From Desulfobulbaceae bacterium (GTDB taxonomy: Bacteria > Desulfobacterota > Desulfobulbia > Desulfobulbales > SURF-16), in assembly GCA_021160685.1 (NCBI GenBank), contig JAGHCC010000339.1, forward strand, positions 1 to 8,915: 8,915 nt of DNA. The letters are read 5' to 3'. Both the position numbers and the translations under genes were made by a program. A model generated the notes under the pieces. It was not told where the DNA came from, ran no database searches, and saw only the letters and a list, made by a program, of their open reading frames with translations. This document shows positions 1-6,138 of this stretch, piece by piece; the stretch's first letter is position 1, and each line of letters starts with the position of its first letter.

Positions 1-39
1 GACGAATCAGCATTAATCCGGCGAAACTACATCACATAA
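1..39 (+). CDS. Possible C-terminal tail of an upstream gene (partial)
   Basis: Frame 1 is open from the window edge to a TAA at 37-39 and encodes a 12-residue tail, DESALIRRNYIT. Its ordinary mixed composition fits the end of a protein, but so short an open stretch is expected by chance. No family can be assigned. Another frame stays open from the edge to about 176, but it encodes an AT-driven, Phe/Ile-rich string that does not look like protein. Confidence 0.2.
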   Translation, partial: DESALIRRNYIT

Positions 40-292
40 GGAGACTTCTCTGTTTCTCCATTGCCAGAAGGTATATCATTTTGTTTATTATTTGTCCAAA
101 ATGTATTTATCAGAATATTTTTCTTTCAACTGGAGTTTCGGAGCTTTTTCATCATTTTTCATATGGTGGCCGGTAAACTCAGACTCCAGTCTCTAAATGA
201 CTCTCAAACTATCGAAAAAAACATATTGGCGGCTGAAATCAAGACGGGGCATGAAGACTGAAACTGCTGTGCAAGAAAAAAAAGGGGGGAAA
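40..292. other. AT-rich intergenic stretch without a convincing gene
   Basis: About 250 bases of AT-rich sequence. The open frame here that starts from a TTG at 61 encodes a Phe-rich string with no recognisable motif and is taken as noise. A short GGAGA/TCTCC complementarity lies near 41-59 but has no T-run. The only useful signal is the purine-rich GGGGGGA at 284-290, just upstream of the GIY-YIG start codon. Confidence 0.5.
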
Positions 293-577
293 ATGATACC
301 TGATGACAGCTGGCATGTTTACATTGTCCGCTGCAGGGATGGGACGCTCTATACCGGTATTACCAAAGATCTGAAAAGACGGATCACGGAACATAATTCC
401 GAAAAAGGCGGCGCAAAATATACAAAACCCCGGCGCCCAGTCCGGTTAGTTTACTCCGAACAGGCCGGGTCCAGATCTGCCGCAACCCAACGGGAATACC
501 AGATTAAAAAAGTGTCGCTGAAAAAAAAGAATGAACTGATCAAGACAACTGCGACCCTTGCCGAATTCGACAAATAA
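293..577 (+). CDS. Small GIY-YIG nuclease-family protein (UPF0213/YhbQ-like)
   Basis: A 94-residue stand-alone GIY-YIG domain. The first strand carries the variant GIY motif V9-Y10-I11 and the second carries Y20-T21-G22, followed by the basic K28-R29-R30 helix. A conserved-looking R67-E68 precedes the closing Lys-rich helix, and E68 is the likely metal-binding glutamate. Length and layout match the small single-domain family typified by E. coli YhbQ, whose members are assigned to DNA processing although most are uncharacterised. The frame is open upstream to 197. ATG 293 is chosen because the GGGGGGA run ends 2-3 bases before it and the protein then begins right at the domain, as in relatives; that spacing is tight, so a slightly earlier start is possible. 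The gene converges on the minus-strand tRNA operon and shares a hairpin with it. Family assignment is firm; the cellular role is unknown. Confidence 0.85.
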   Translation: MIPDDSWHVYIVRCRDGTLYTGITKDLKRRITEHNSEKGGAKYTKPRRPVRLVYSEQAGSRSAATQREYQIKKVSLKKKNELIKTTATLAEFDK

Positions 578-596
578 CGAAACAAATCTCACCAAC

Positions 597-633
597 AAAA
601 AAAGGGAATCAACTAAAAATAGTTGATTCCCTT
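597..633 (-). terminator. Rho-independent terminator of the tRNA-Lys/tRNA-Glu operon
   Basis: A perfect 14-bp stem (602-615 with 620-633) closes a 4-base A loop. Read on the minus strand it is followed by a T-run (complement of 597-603), 10 bases beyond the tRNA-Glu CCA end. On the plus strand the downstream T-run is weak (GAAATTT), so it mainly serves the minus strand. It probably also protects the GIY-YIG transcript end, because the two units converge here. Confidence 0.85.
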
Positions 634-642
634 GAAATTTCC

Positions 643-720
643 TGGCGTCCCCAACCGGATTCGAACCGGTGTTGCCGGCGTGAAAGGCCGGTGTCCTGGA
701 CCTGACTAGACGATGGGGAC
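643..720 (-). tRNA. tRNA-Glu (anticodon TTC)
   Basis: On the minus strand the 7-bp acceptor stem starts GTCCCCA at 720 and pairs with TGGGGAC. The anticodon loop CTTTCAC places TTC at 684-682. A T-arm with TTCGAAT is present. The discriminator is G (646) and CCA is encoded (645-643). The mature tRNA is 75 nt without CCA. It is the second gene of a two-tRNA operon, 5 bases after the encoded CCA of tRNA-Lys. Confidence 0.96.
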
Positions 721-725
721 CAAGG

Positions 726-801
726 TGGTGGGTCGTGCGCGGCTCGAACGCGCGACTCTCTGCTTAAAAGGCAGATACTCTACCGACTGAGTTAACGACC
801 C
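726..801 (-). tRNA. tRNA-Lys (anticodon TTT)
   Basis: On the minus strand the acceptor GGGTCGT (801-795) pairs with ACGACCC (736-730). The anticodon loop CTTTTAA gives TTT at 768-766. The T-loop reads TTCGAGC, the discriminator is A (729) and CCA is encoded at 728-726. It is the first gene of the Lys-Glu operon, with a consensus-like promoter directly upstream. Confidence 0.96.
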
Positions 802-815
802 GACACGAATCGATT

Positions 816-844
816 TATTTACAATACACTTTGCCTTGTGTCAA
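816..844 (-). promoter_or_regulatory. Sigma70-type promoter of the tRNA-Lys/tRNA-Glu operon
   Basis: On the minus strand TTGACA (844-839) is followed after exactly 17 bases by TAAATA (821-816). A start about 7 bases downstream would lie near 808, just ahead of the mature tRNA-Lys 5' end at 801. The -35 is perfect. The hexamers and spacing are identical to those of the tRNA-Ser promoter at 8068-8096. Confidence 0.75.
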
Positions 845-974
845 GATATTTTTTCTATTTTAAAAAAATAAACTTTTCTTAATCCTCTTTTTTTGCAGAT
901 CATCATGTCTCGACGAAAAAATCTTGTCGCACCACAGCAGGTTTGCTATATCTTCTTGCAGCAAAAAAAATCGA
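845..974. other. AT-rich divergent intergenic region
   Basis: This lies between the divergent tRNA operon and rdgC. It carries T- and A-runs and a weak 6-bp complementarity, TTTGCT (942-947) with AGCAAA (960-965). No gene or confident regulatory site is visible. Confidence 0.4.
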
Positions 975-1003
975 TTCACCAACTAAGGAACGTACGATAA
1001 ATA
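975..1003 (+). promoter_or_regulatory. Candidate promoter for the rdgC-like gene pair
   Basis: TTCACC (975-980), 17 bases, then TAAATA (998-1003), about 60 bases before the rdgC-like start codon. The -35 matches consensus at 4 of 6 positions. The -10 hexamer is the one used by both tRNA promoters in this window. It lies inside a small palindrome, TACG-N8-CGTA (993-1008), which could be an operator. This rests on motif matching alone. Confidence 0.4.
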
Positions 1004-1066
1004 ACGTAACTAAAATTATTGTCTTTCCTAACCATTTCCGGCCATGCCGGGTTTAAGGAAATAAAC

Positions 1067-1672
1067 ATGGGCCTTTTATCCAGTTCAACCAGTTTTGTCC
1101 GTTACAGCGTTGAGGGAACGCCGGCGCCGAACTTCTGGGAGTTTGCCGCTGAACGGATCAGCTCCTTTGCCTTTCGAGATATTGACGATTCGTACGAAGA
1201 ACGCTCCATCGGCTGGGTCTCGATCTTAAATATGTTTGACGCGGAATTCGCCTACGCCTCTTTTGCAGCAGGAGATCACATTGTCCTGACCATGCGCATT
1301 GACGAACGAAAAGTGGCGCCTAAGGTTTTAAAAAAATTCTGCCTCAAGGAAGAGGAACGAATCAAAAAAGAGAGACAAATCCCCAAGCTGAACAAGAGTC
1401 AGAAGCTTGAAATTAAGGAAAATATCCAGTTGATGCTCCTCAAAAAAGCGGTGCCGACCCCGGCCACCTATGATCTCTGCTGGAACTTAAGCAATGGCAC
1501 GCTCCTGTTTTTTTCCACCAGCCAGAAGGCCCAGGAACAGCTGGAAGATTTTTTTAAAAAGACATTTGAGCTGAATCTGGTCCTGCAAATCCCTTACCTG
1601 ACCGCAGAACATCTGCTTGACGATCAGGAACGGCACAAGCTGGCTGAAATCACCCCTGACATTCTGGTTTAA
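1067..1672 (+). CDS. rdgC: RdgC-like recombination-associated protein, N-terminal and central part
   Basis: A 201-residue protein resembling the first two thirds of RdgC, a ring-forming, sequence-non-specific dsDNA-binding protein that restrains RecA-dependent recombination in Gram-negatives. It begins with MGLLSSSTSF followed by VRY, as in deltaproteobacterial homologues. It then shows the G49-W50-V51 motif matching the GWV of E. coli RdgC, the E80-R81-K82-V83 segment before a long Lys/Glu-rich helix (about 85-120), and a strand-rich segment (about 130-150) followed by a helix ending in L-Q-I-P-Y. E. coli RdgC has about 303 residues, so this product lacks the C-terminal third, which seems to be encoded by the next gene. 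ATG 1067 is chosen over an upstream TTG at 1019 because AAGGA (1055-1059) sits 7 bases before it and the family N-terminus starts there. No frameshift is visible inside the gene. Confidence 0.8.
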   Translation: MGLLSSSTSFVRYSVEGTPAPNFWEFAAERISSFAFRDIDDSYEERSIGWVSILNMFDAEFAYASFAAGDHIVLTMRIDERKVAPKVLKKFCLKEEERIKKERQIPKLNKSQKLEIKENIQLMLLKKAVPTPATYDLCWNLSNGTLLFFSTSQKAQEQLEDFFKKTFELNLVLQIPYLTAEHLLDDQERHKLAEITPDILV

Positions 1673-1676
1673 TAAA

Positions 1677-2228
1677 ATGGATCTTGTTGATTTAATAGCT
1701 GAAAAACGATTTCTCGGTCAGGAATTTCTCACCTGGCTCTGGTTCAAGAGCGATGAACGCGGCGGCACAGTCTATCTGCCTGGTACCGGTGACATCACCC
1801 TTGTCTTTGAAAAACACATGCTGCTGGAATCCGGCGAAGGCGAGTCCCATGAAAAAATCGTCTGCCAGGGACTTCAGTCCCAGCTCCAGGAAGCACGTAC
1901 CGGCCTGTCTATGGGCAAAAAACTTGAACAGACCCGCATCCATATGGAGCTGGGGGAGTATGAATACCATTTGACTTTAAAAGGCAGTCTGTTTGAATTT
2001 CGCAGTGTCAAACCGCCGAAAACCATGGAAGGCTCTGACGAATCCGATGATCCTGCGGCAGTGGAGGGCCGGATTCTTGATCGAATCGGTCTGCTGGAAA
2101 CAGCGACTCGCACCATTGATGAACTCTTCCGTTTATTTTTAAAAATACGAATCAGCCCGGAATGGCGGGATGAAGTGACAAAAATCCGTGCCTGGATCAA
2201 CAGGGCCGGGGCTGGACAGGCCGTCTAA
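1677..2228 (+). CDS. Probable separate RdgC C-terminal-like protein
   Basis: A 183-residue protein starting four bases after the preceding stop (TAA, then TAAA, then ATG), with no Shine-Dalgarno, so translation is probably coupled. It opens with an aromatic helix, LGQEFLTWLWF (13-23). Residues about 60-113 resemble by eye the C-terminal part of E. coli RdgC: an L-x-S stretch, a G-K (80-81), alternating strand residues, then G-S-L-x-x-x-R/K. The segment 131-157 (RILDRIGLLETATRTIDELF) resembles the closing helices of E. coli RdgC. Residues 115-130 are an acidic, low-complexity linker. I infer a partner subunit completing a split RdgC. The same frame stays open back to 1617, overlapping the upstream gene, so a frameshift (real or from assembly) joining the two is the alternative. 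Coding is confident; the RdgC link is an unaided alignment. Confidence 0.7.
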   Translation: MDLVDLIAEKRFLGQEFLTWLWFKSDERGGTVYLPGTGDITLVFEKHMLLESGEGESHEKIVCQGLQSQLQEARTGLSMGKKLEQTRIHMELGEYEYHLTLKGSLFEFRSVKPPKTMEGSDESDDPAAVEGRILDRIGLLETATRTIDELFRLFLKIRISPEWRDEVTKIRAWINRAGAGQAV

Positions 2229-2233
2229 TTAAA

Positions 2234-2323
2234 GTTTTGTGCATGCACCTTCTGATATCTAAGCAACAAAATTTTGTGTACTATGCACCAATATCGTAAA
2301 AACAGCATGCTAAACACAAAAAC
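2234..2323. repeat. Degenerate GTTTTGTG...GCAC/GCATGC repeats
   Basis: Segment 2234-2259 (starting GTTTTGTGCATGCACC, ending GATATC) recurs in similar form at 2271-2295 (starting ATTTTGTGTACTATGCACC, ending AATATC). An inverted, looser copy lies at 2305-2323 (GCATGC ... ACACAAAAAC). The match is partial and AT-biased. The function is unknown; decayed ends of a small mobile repeat are possible. Confidence 0.4.
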
Positions 2324-2331
2324 TTCGTACG

Positions 2332-2458
2332 CGTCATTCCGGCATGTTTTTTGCCGGAGATAAGCACCCTTGAAAACAGGGTATAAACTCCGACATCGAT
2401 CCAGGATGGGCTGTGTGGCTACTTTCTGGATCCCGGCTAAAAACATGCCGGGATGACG
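2332..2458. repeat. 127-bp inverted-repeat element (MITE/REP-like)
   Basis: Twenty-eight-base arms at 2332-2359 and 2431-2458 are inverted copies with about four mismatches. The left arm begins CGTCATTCCGGCATG and the right arm ends CATGCCGGGATGACG. Inside, GATCCAG (2398-2404) and CTGGATC (2426-2432) form a nested 7-bp pair. The layout matches the short palindromic interspersed elements often seen in deltaproteobacterial intergenic regions. No open frame is needed to explain it. No clear target-site duplication was identified. Confidence 0.7.
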
Positions 2459-2532
2459 ATACAATTCTTTTGTTACTTTTAAAATAAATGCCGGATCTTC
2501 ACCCCGGTTGTTACGCTTCTAAGTAACAACAC

Positions 2533-2650
2533 CCCTCACCCCGGCCCTCTCCCCAGGGAGAGGGAGGCAGTCCAAAATTACGTTTTTAATAATTGTAAAT
2601 TTTCGATTACCTCGGATATCCCCTCTCCATGGGGAGTCATAGGGTGAGGG
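2533..2650. repeat. C/T-rich inverted repeat between the duplicated leader copies
   Basis: The outer arms CCCTCACCC (2533-2541) and GGGTGAGGG (2642-2650) are perfect 9-bp inverted copies. Just inside the left arm is a hairpin, CCCTCTCCC (2545-2553) with GGGAGAGGG (2556-2564). On the right, CCCCTCTCC and GGGGAG lie before the outer arm. The element resembles common CCCTCACCC/CCCTCTCCC intergenic repeats of bacteria. The whole unit may fold as a long RNA stem if transcribed. Confidence 0.65.
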
Positions 2651-2664
2651 AGAAATGTTACTTT

Positions 2665-2690
2665 TATAATAAATGCCGGGATTTTCCCGG
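2665..2690 (+). promoter_or_regulatory. Candidate -10 box and leader hairpin of gatB
   Basis: A perfect TATAAT at 2665-2670 lies 51 bases before the gatB start. It is followed by a 5-bp hairpin CCGGG (2676-2680) / CCCGG (2686-2690). No convincing -35 lies 16-18 bases upstream, where the inverted repeat ends (GGGTGAG). The equivalent position in the upstream copy reads TAAAAT (2480-2485). The -10 match is striking, but promoter activity is inferred. Confidence 0.4.
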
Positions 2691-2721
2691 TTAGGATGCT
2701 GAATAGTTACGGAGAATCAAC

Positions 2722-4155
2722 ATGGAATTTGAGACAGTAATCGGGCTGGAGGTTCATGCCCAGCTCAAGACCAACACCAAAATTTTTTGCGGCTGCACCA
2801 CTCAATTCGGCAATCCGCCCAACACCAACACCTGCCCGGTCTGCCTGGGAATGCCCGGAGTATTGCCGGTTTTAAATAAAACCGTGGTGGAATATGCCAT
2901 AAAAATGGCCCAGGCCACCAATTGTGAAATCAACCGGCGCAACCAGTTTGCCCGCAAGAATTATTTTTATCCGGACCTGCCAAAGGGCTACCAGATCTCC
3001 CAGTTTGAGCTACCCATTGCCGAGCATGGCCATGTTGACATTGAAATAAACGGCAAGAACCGACGCATCGGTCTGACCCGCATCCACATGGAGGAAGACG
3101 CCGGTAAGCTGGTGCATGACAGCATTGAAGGGCATAGTTGTGTGGATCTTAACCGCACCGGCGTGCCGCTCATTGAAATCGTCAGTGAACCGGATCTCCG
3201 CTCAGCCGAAGAGGCGACCGCCTATCTTCGTAAAGTCCATGCCATCCTGCGCTATCTGGATATCTGCGACGGCAATATGCAGGAGGGCAGTTTTCGCTGC
3301 GATGCCAACATCTCCCTCCGGCCTGTGGGCCAGGAGGAGTTCGGTATCCGCGCTGAAATGAAAAACATGAACTCGTTTAAAAATGTCCAGCGTGCCCTGG
3401 AGTATGAAATCAGACGCCAGCGGGACATTCTTTTGGACGGCGGCGAAGTCGTGCAGGAGACCCGGCTCTGGGACGCGGACCGCAACGTCTCACTTCCCAT
3501 GCGCGGCAAGGAGGAGGCCCACGATTACCGCTACTTCCCCGATCCGGATCTGGTCCCGGTGGTCATTGATGATGAATGGATCAACGAAATCAAACAGACC
3601 ATGCCCGAGTTGCCGGATGAACGTAAAGCACGTTTTATTACAGACTTTGCTCTGCCGGTTGATGATGCGGTCATCATGACCTCATCCCGGGAACTGGCCG
3701 ATTATTTCGAAGCGGTTCACAAGCTCTTTGCTCAACCGAAAAAAATCGGCAACTGGATCATGACCGAATTGATGCGTGAGATGAAAGGTGAAGAGGGAAT
3801 CAATATCCAGGAGTGTCCGGTGACGCCGGAAAATCTGGCCGCCCTTCTTATCCTGATTGATAAGGGTGCGATCAGCGGTAAAATCGCCAAGACTGTTTTC
3901 AGCGAGATGATGGAAACCGGCAAAAATCCGGAAACCATTGTCAAAGAGAAAAATCTTGTCCAGATGAGTGACGAGGGGGATCTGCTGAAAATCGTCCAGG
4001 AAATCCTGGCTGACAACCCGGGACAGGTGGCCCAGTTCAAGGATGGCAAAACCAAGGTCATGGGTTTCTTTGTCGGCCAGCTCATGAAAAAAACCAAGGG
4101 CAAGGCCAACCCGAAGATGGCCAATCAGCTCTTTGGGCAGGAATTGCTGAAATAA
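2722..4155 (+). CDS. gatB: Aspartyl/glutamyl-tRNA(Asn/Gln) amidotransferase subunit B
   Basis: GatB is the kinase/tRNA-binding subunit of the GatCAB complex. The complex converts Glu-tRNA(Gln) to Gln-tRNA(Gln) and Asp-tRNA(Asn) to Asn-tRNA(Asn) in the cytoplasm, using ammonia from GatA. The 477-residue protein has the family N-terminus (VIGLEVHAQL), the zinc-type cysteines C23-x-C25 and C38-x2-C41, the F-A-R-K-N-Y-F-Y-P-D-L-P-K-G-Y-Q catalytic-site stretch (about 77-92), and a C-terminal YqeY-like tail ending in VGQLMKKTKGKANP...LFGQ. The length is normal. ATG 2722 has GGAG (2711-2714) 7 bases upstream. gatA and gatC are not adjacent in this window, so the other subunits must lie elsewhere. 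radC follows after 42 bases. The leader is built from a duplicated repeat. Confidence 0.97.
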   Translation: MEFETVIGLEVHAQLKTNTKIFCGCTTQFGNPPNTNTCPVCLGMPGVLPVLNKTVVEYAIKMAQATNCEINRRNQFARKNYFYPDLPKGYQISQFELPIAEHGHVDIEINGKNRRIGLTRIHMEEDAGKLVHDSIEGHSCVDLNRTGVPLIEIVSEPDLRSAEEATAYLRKVHAILRYLDICDGNMQEGSFRCDANISLRPVGQEEFGIRAEMKNMNSFKNVQRALEYEIRRQRDILLDGGEVVQETRLWDADRNVSLPMRGKEEAHDYRYFPDPDLVPVVIDDEWINEIKQTMPELPDERKARFITDFALPVDDAVIMTSSRELADYFEAVHKLFAQPKKIGNWIMTELMREMKGEEGINIQECPVTPENLAALLILIDKGAISGKIAKTVFSEMMETGKNPETIVKEKNLVQMSDEGDLLKIVQEILADNPGQVAQFKDGKTKVMGFFVGQLMKKTKGKANPKMANQLFGQELLK

Positions 4156-4171
4156 TTCTTCAGAAGATTTG

Positions 4172-4180
4172 TGTTATAAA
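4172..4180 (+). promoter_or_regulatory. Candidate extended -10 promoter before radC
   Basis: TG-T-TATAAA (4172-4180) fits an extended -10 element, and no good -35 is present. A transcript starting near 4187 would have a leader of only about 10 bases before the GTG at 4198. That would agree with the lack of a Shine-Dalgarno sequence there. Read-through from gatB is equally plausible. Confidence 0.3.
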
Positions 4181-4197
4181 AAATTTCTTGTTTTTTA

Positions 4198-4926
4198 GTG
4201 GATTTCGTGGCTCAATCAAAAAATAAAAATCAAGGCCATCGTCAGCGGTTACGGGAGAAATTCCTGACCCGCGGTCTCGACTCCCTAAACGACGATGAAG
4301 TCCTTGAGCTGCTGCTTACCATGGGGACGCCACGCAAGGATTGCAAGGACCCGGCCAGAGAATTATTGAAAACATTCGGCTCTTTTTCCGCCGTCCTTGA
4401 GTCGGCCCCGAAGGAACTGACCCAAGTCCACGGCATCGGCCCACAAAACGGTTTTGCCATTCACTTTATCCACAGCGTGGCCCGTCGCTATCTTGCCCAG
4501 CGCCTGAAAGATAAAAATTATCTACATTCTTCAAAGGAAGTGGCCGACTACCTCAATCATTCCATGCGCAGCCTAAAACGGGAAGTGTTCAAGGTCATCC
4601 TCCTGGATGCAAGCTTCTCTATCATTGACACCAAAACGCTTTTTGAAGGAACCCTGTCCGCCAACACTATCTATCCAAGGGAGTTCATTAAACTTCTCCT
4701 TGACCACCATACCGCCGCCGTGGTCATTGCCCACAATCACCCCTCCGGCAACATCAAACCGTCCCAGACAGACCGAAAACTGACCAAAAATCTGTTTCTG
4801 GCCTGCACCATCATGAATATCCAGCTCCTTGATCATCTCATCATCGGCGCAAAAGACAAGCCATACAGCTTTGCCGATCACGGCCTGATGGCGGAAATTA
4901 AAAAAGAATGTGAAAACATTCTCTGA
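4198..4926 (+). CDS. radC: RadC family JAB/MPN-domain protein
   Basis: A 242-residue RadC-family protein. The N-terminal part (about 10-105) has the G-H-R-x-R-L-R-E start and a helix-hairpin-helix element around V87-H88-G89-I-G-P, the type used for DNA contact. The C-terminal part is a JAB/MPN (JAMM-like) metal-binding domain with the signature H179-N-H181-P-S183-G and D192. The family was named for a DNA-repair role in E. coli that was later questioned; its biochemical function remains unsettled and some members sit in mobile elements. The start is uncertain: GTG 4198 gives the length used here, GTG 4207 is also possible, and neither has a clear Shine-Dalgarno. The gene lies 42 bases after gatB, and its end meets or overlaps hemW, indicating one transcription unit. 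Residues look intact. Confidence 0.92.
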   Translation: MDFVAQSKNKNQGHRQRLREKFLTRGLDSLNDDEVLELLLTMGTPRKDCKDPARELLKTFGSFSAVLESAPKELTQVHGIGPQNGFAIHFIHSVARRYLAQRLKDKNYLHSSKEVADYLNHSMRSLKREVFKVILLDASFSIIDTKTLFEGTLSANTIYPREFIKLLLDHHTAAVVIAHNHPSGNIKPSQTDRKLTKNLFLACTIMNIQLLDHLIIGAKDKPYSFADHGLMAEIKKECENIL

Positions 4927-4933
4927 TCAATGC

Positions 4934-6097
4934 ATGAAACCCGACCTTGATCCCGCCGGAAGATCCGGCTCAATCTATATCCATATCCCTTTCTGTCAAA
5001 GTAAATGCGCTTACTGCGCCTTTAATTCCTATCCAGCCCACCATTTTGACATCAATGGCTATCTCAAGGCTCTGGAAAAAGAAATCGCCGCCATGGCAGT
5101 TCATCCCCTGATCCGCCAAAAAAAATTCTCCACTCTCTTTATCGGCGGCGGCACACCGACAATCTATCCAGGCAAGCAACTGGGACGCCTGATCCTCTCC
5201 TGCCTCAAGCTCTATCACTTCACTGAGCGGCCGGAGATTTCAGTTGAGACCAACCCAAACCAAATCAGCCTGGAGACCCTGAACAGCCTGAAAAAAGCCG
5301 GAGCGAACCGGCTGAGTATCGGCATCCAGTCTTTTGCAGACCCTCTTCTAAAAAGGCTGGGCCGCACCCACACGGCCGGGGAGGGACTGAAAGCAATTGC
5401 CCTGGCAAGAAAGGCGGGGTTCGACAATATCAATCTCGACCTGATGTACGGTCTACCTGGCCAAAACGTCCGAAATTGGCAGCAAACCCTTGAAACGACA
5501 CTTGCGACCGGCCCAGAACATCTGGCCATTTATGAACTCATGGTGGAAAAAAACTCTGCTTTCGGTACTCTTGCCGCCGCAAACAAGCTTGAGCTGCCCC
5601 AGGAAGATACGATTGTCCACATGGAAAAATTGACCCTGCAGTTCTTGCAGTCAGCAGGTTTTATCCGCTATGAAATAGCCAATTACGCCAGGCCCGGCTA
5701 TGAATGTGAACATAATATCAATTACTGGAAAAACGGCACATATCTCGGTCTTGGTGCCGGAGCAGTCTCCGGCCTGAACAACATGCGAATCAGCCACGTC
5801 CTTGATCCAGATCAGTACCGCTTACTGATCACAAACGACAAACCTCCCTTTGCCGGGGCTGAGTGTCTGAGCAGGGAAGCCCGCTTCCGGGAAACCGTTA
5901 TTATGGGTCTGCGCATGACAGGCGGCATTGACATGGCAGATCTTGAGTCCCGTTTCGGCCTGAGCCCGTCAGATTATTACGGCCCGATTCTTAAAAATTT
6001 CATCGACAGGGATCTGCTTGAAATTTCCGGGGACCATCTGCGCTTGACAGAGAGGTCCCTGCCCGTGGCCAATCAGGTTCTGAGTGAACTTGTGTAA
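4934..6097 (+). CDS. hemW: HemW-like radical SAM heme chaperone
   Basis: A radical SAM protein of the HemW (YggW) branch. HemW binds heme and delivers it to membrane respiratory proteins; the family was long annotated as oxygen-independent coproporphyrinogen oxidase. The iron-sulfur motif C21-x3-C25-x2-C28 is followed by A-F, not the extra cysteine of true HemN, so HemW is favoured. Further signatures are the SAM-binding G-G-G-T-P (71-75), E-T-N-P-N (105-109), and H-N-I-N-Y-W (260-265) with Y-L-G-L-G-A-G-A. From ATG 4934 the protein has 387 residues, normal for the family, with a 12-residue lead-in to the first strand. A GTG at 4910 in the same frame would add eight residues and overlap radC by 17 bases. 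Neither start has a good Shine-Dalgarno, so coupling to radC is likely. The unit ends at the hairpin at 6139. Confidence 0.92.
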   Translation: MKPDLDPAGRSGSIYIHIPFCQSKCAYCAFNSYPAHHFDINGYLKALEKEIAAMAVHPLIRQKKFSTLFIGGGTPTIYPGKQLGRLILSCLKLYHFTERPEISVETNPNQISLETLNSLKKAGANRLSIGIQSFADPLLKRLGRTHTAGEGLKAIALARKAGFDNINLDLMYGLPGQNVRNWQQTLETTLATGPEHLAIYELMVEKNSAFGTLAAANKLELPQEDTIVHMEKLTLQFLQSAGFIRYEIANYARPGYECEHNINYWKNGTYLGLGAGAVSGLNNMRISHVLDPDQYRLLITNDKPPFAGAECLSREARFRETVIMGLRMTGGIDMADLESRFGLSPSDYYGPILKNFIDRDLLEISGDHLRLTERSLPVANQVLSELV

Positions 6098-6138
6098 ATA
6101 TTCGACTTGGGCATGAAAATCACAAAAACCAAAGAACT

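Larger units (their letters stand above)
2471..2710 (+). repeat. Direct duplication of the gatB leader around an insert
   Basis: A block of about 55 bases occurs twice: 2471-2527 and 2656-2710. Both copies start TGTTACTTTTA(A/T)AATAA, continue ATGCCGG, then carry a CCCGGTT or CCCCGGTT core, and end in AGTTAC or AGTAAC. The interval 2528-2655 holds a C/T-rich inverted repeat. The second copy supplies the -10 box and hairpin just before gatB. The copies have diverged by several substitutions and small indels, so the event is not recent. Confidence 0.7.
2229..2721. other. 493-base repeat-rich intergenic region between the rdgC pair and gatB
   Basis: No gene is supported here. The region is almost entirely made of short repeats: degenerate GTTTTGTG/GCATGC units (2234-2323), a 127-bp inverted-repeat element (2332-2458), and an approximately 55-bp sequence present twice around a second, C/T-rich inverted repeat (2471-2710). 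The second copy of that duplication forms the leader of gatB. A 79-residue minus-strand open frame over the repeats (2225-2464) is judged an artefact. Confidence 0.7.

Noticed and set aside
61..261. Open frame of 66 codons before the GIY-YIG gene
   Set aside because: TTG start, Phe/Ile-rich composition from AT-rich DNA, no ribosome site, and it overlaps the upstream part of the GIY-YIG frame.
2225..2464. Minus-strand 79-codon open frame
   Set aside because: It lies across the palindromic repeats and its sequence is explained by them; no ribosome site or protein-like pattern.
2471..2721. Riboswitch or T-box in the gatB leader
   Set aside because: No T-box or riboswitch core is recognisable; the structure is explained by duplicated repeats and a 5-bp hairpin without an antiterminator alternative.
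2229..2721. CRISPR array in the repeat-rich gap
   Set aside because: Repeats differ in sequence and spacing, there are only two copies of each, and no cas gene is present.
4934..6097. Oxygen-independent coproporphyrinogen oxidase (HemN)
   Set aside because: The cluster motif is C-x3-C-x2-C followed by A-F, without the fourth cysteine of HemN, and the length and H-N-x2-Y-W motif fit HemW.
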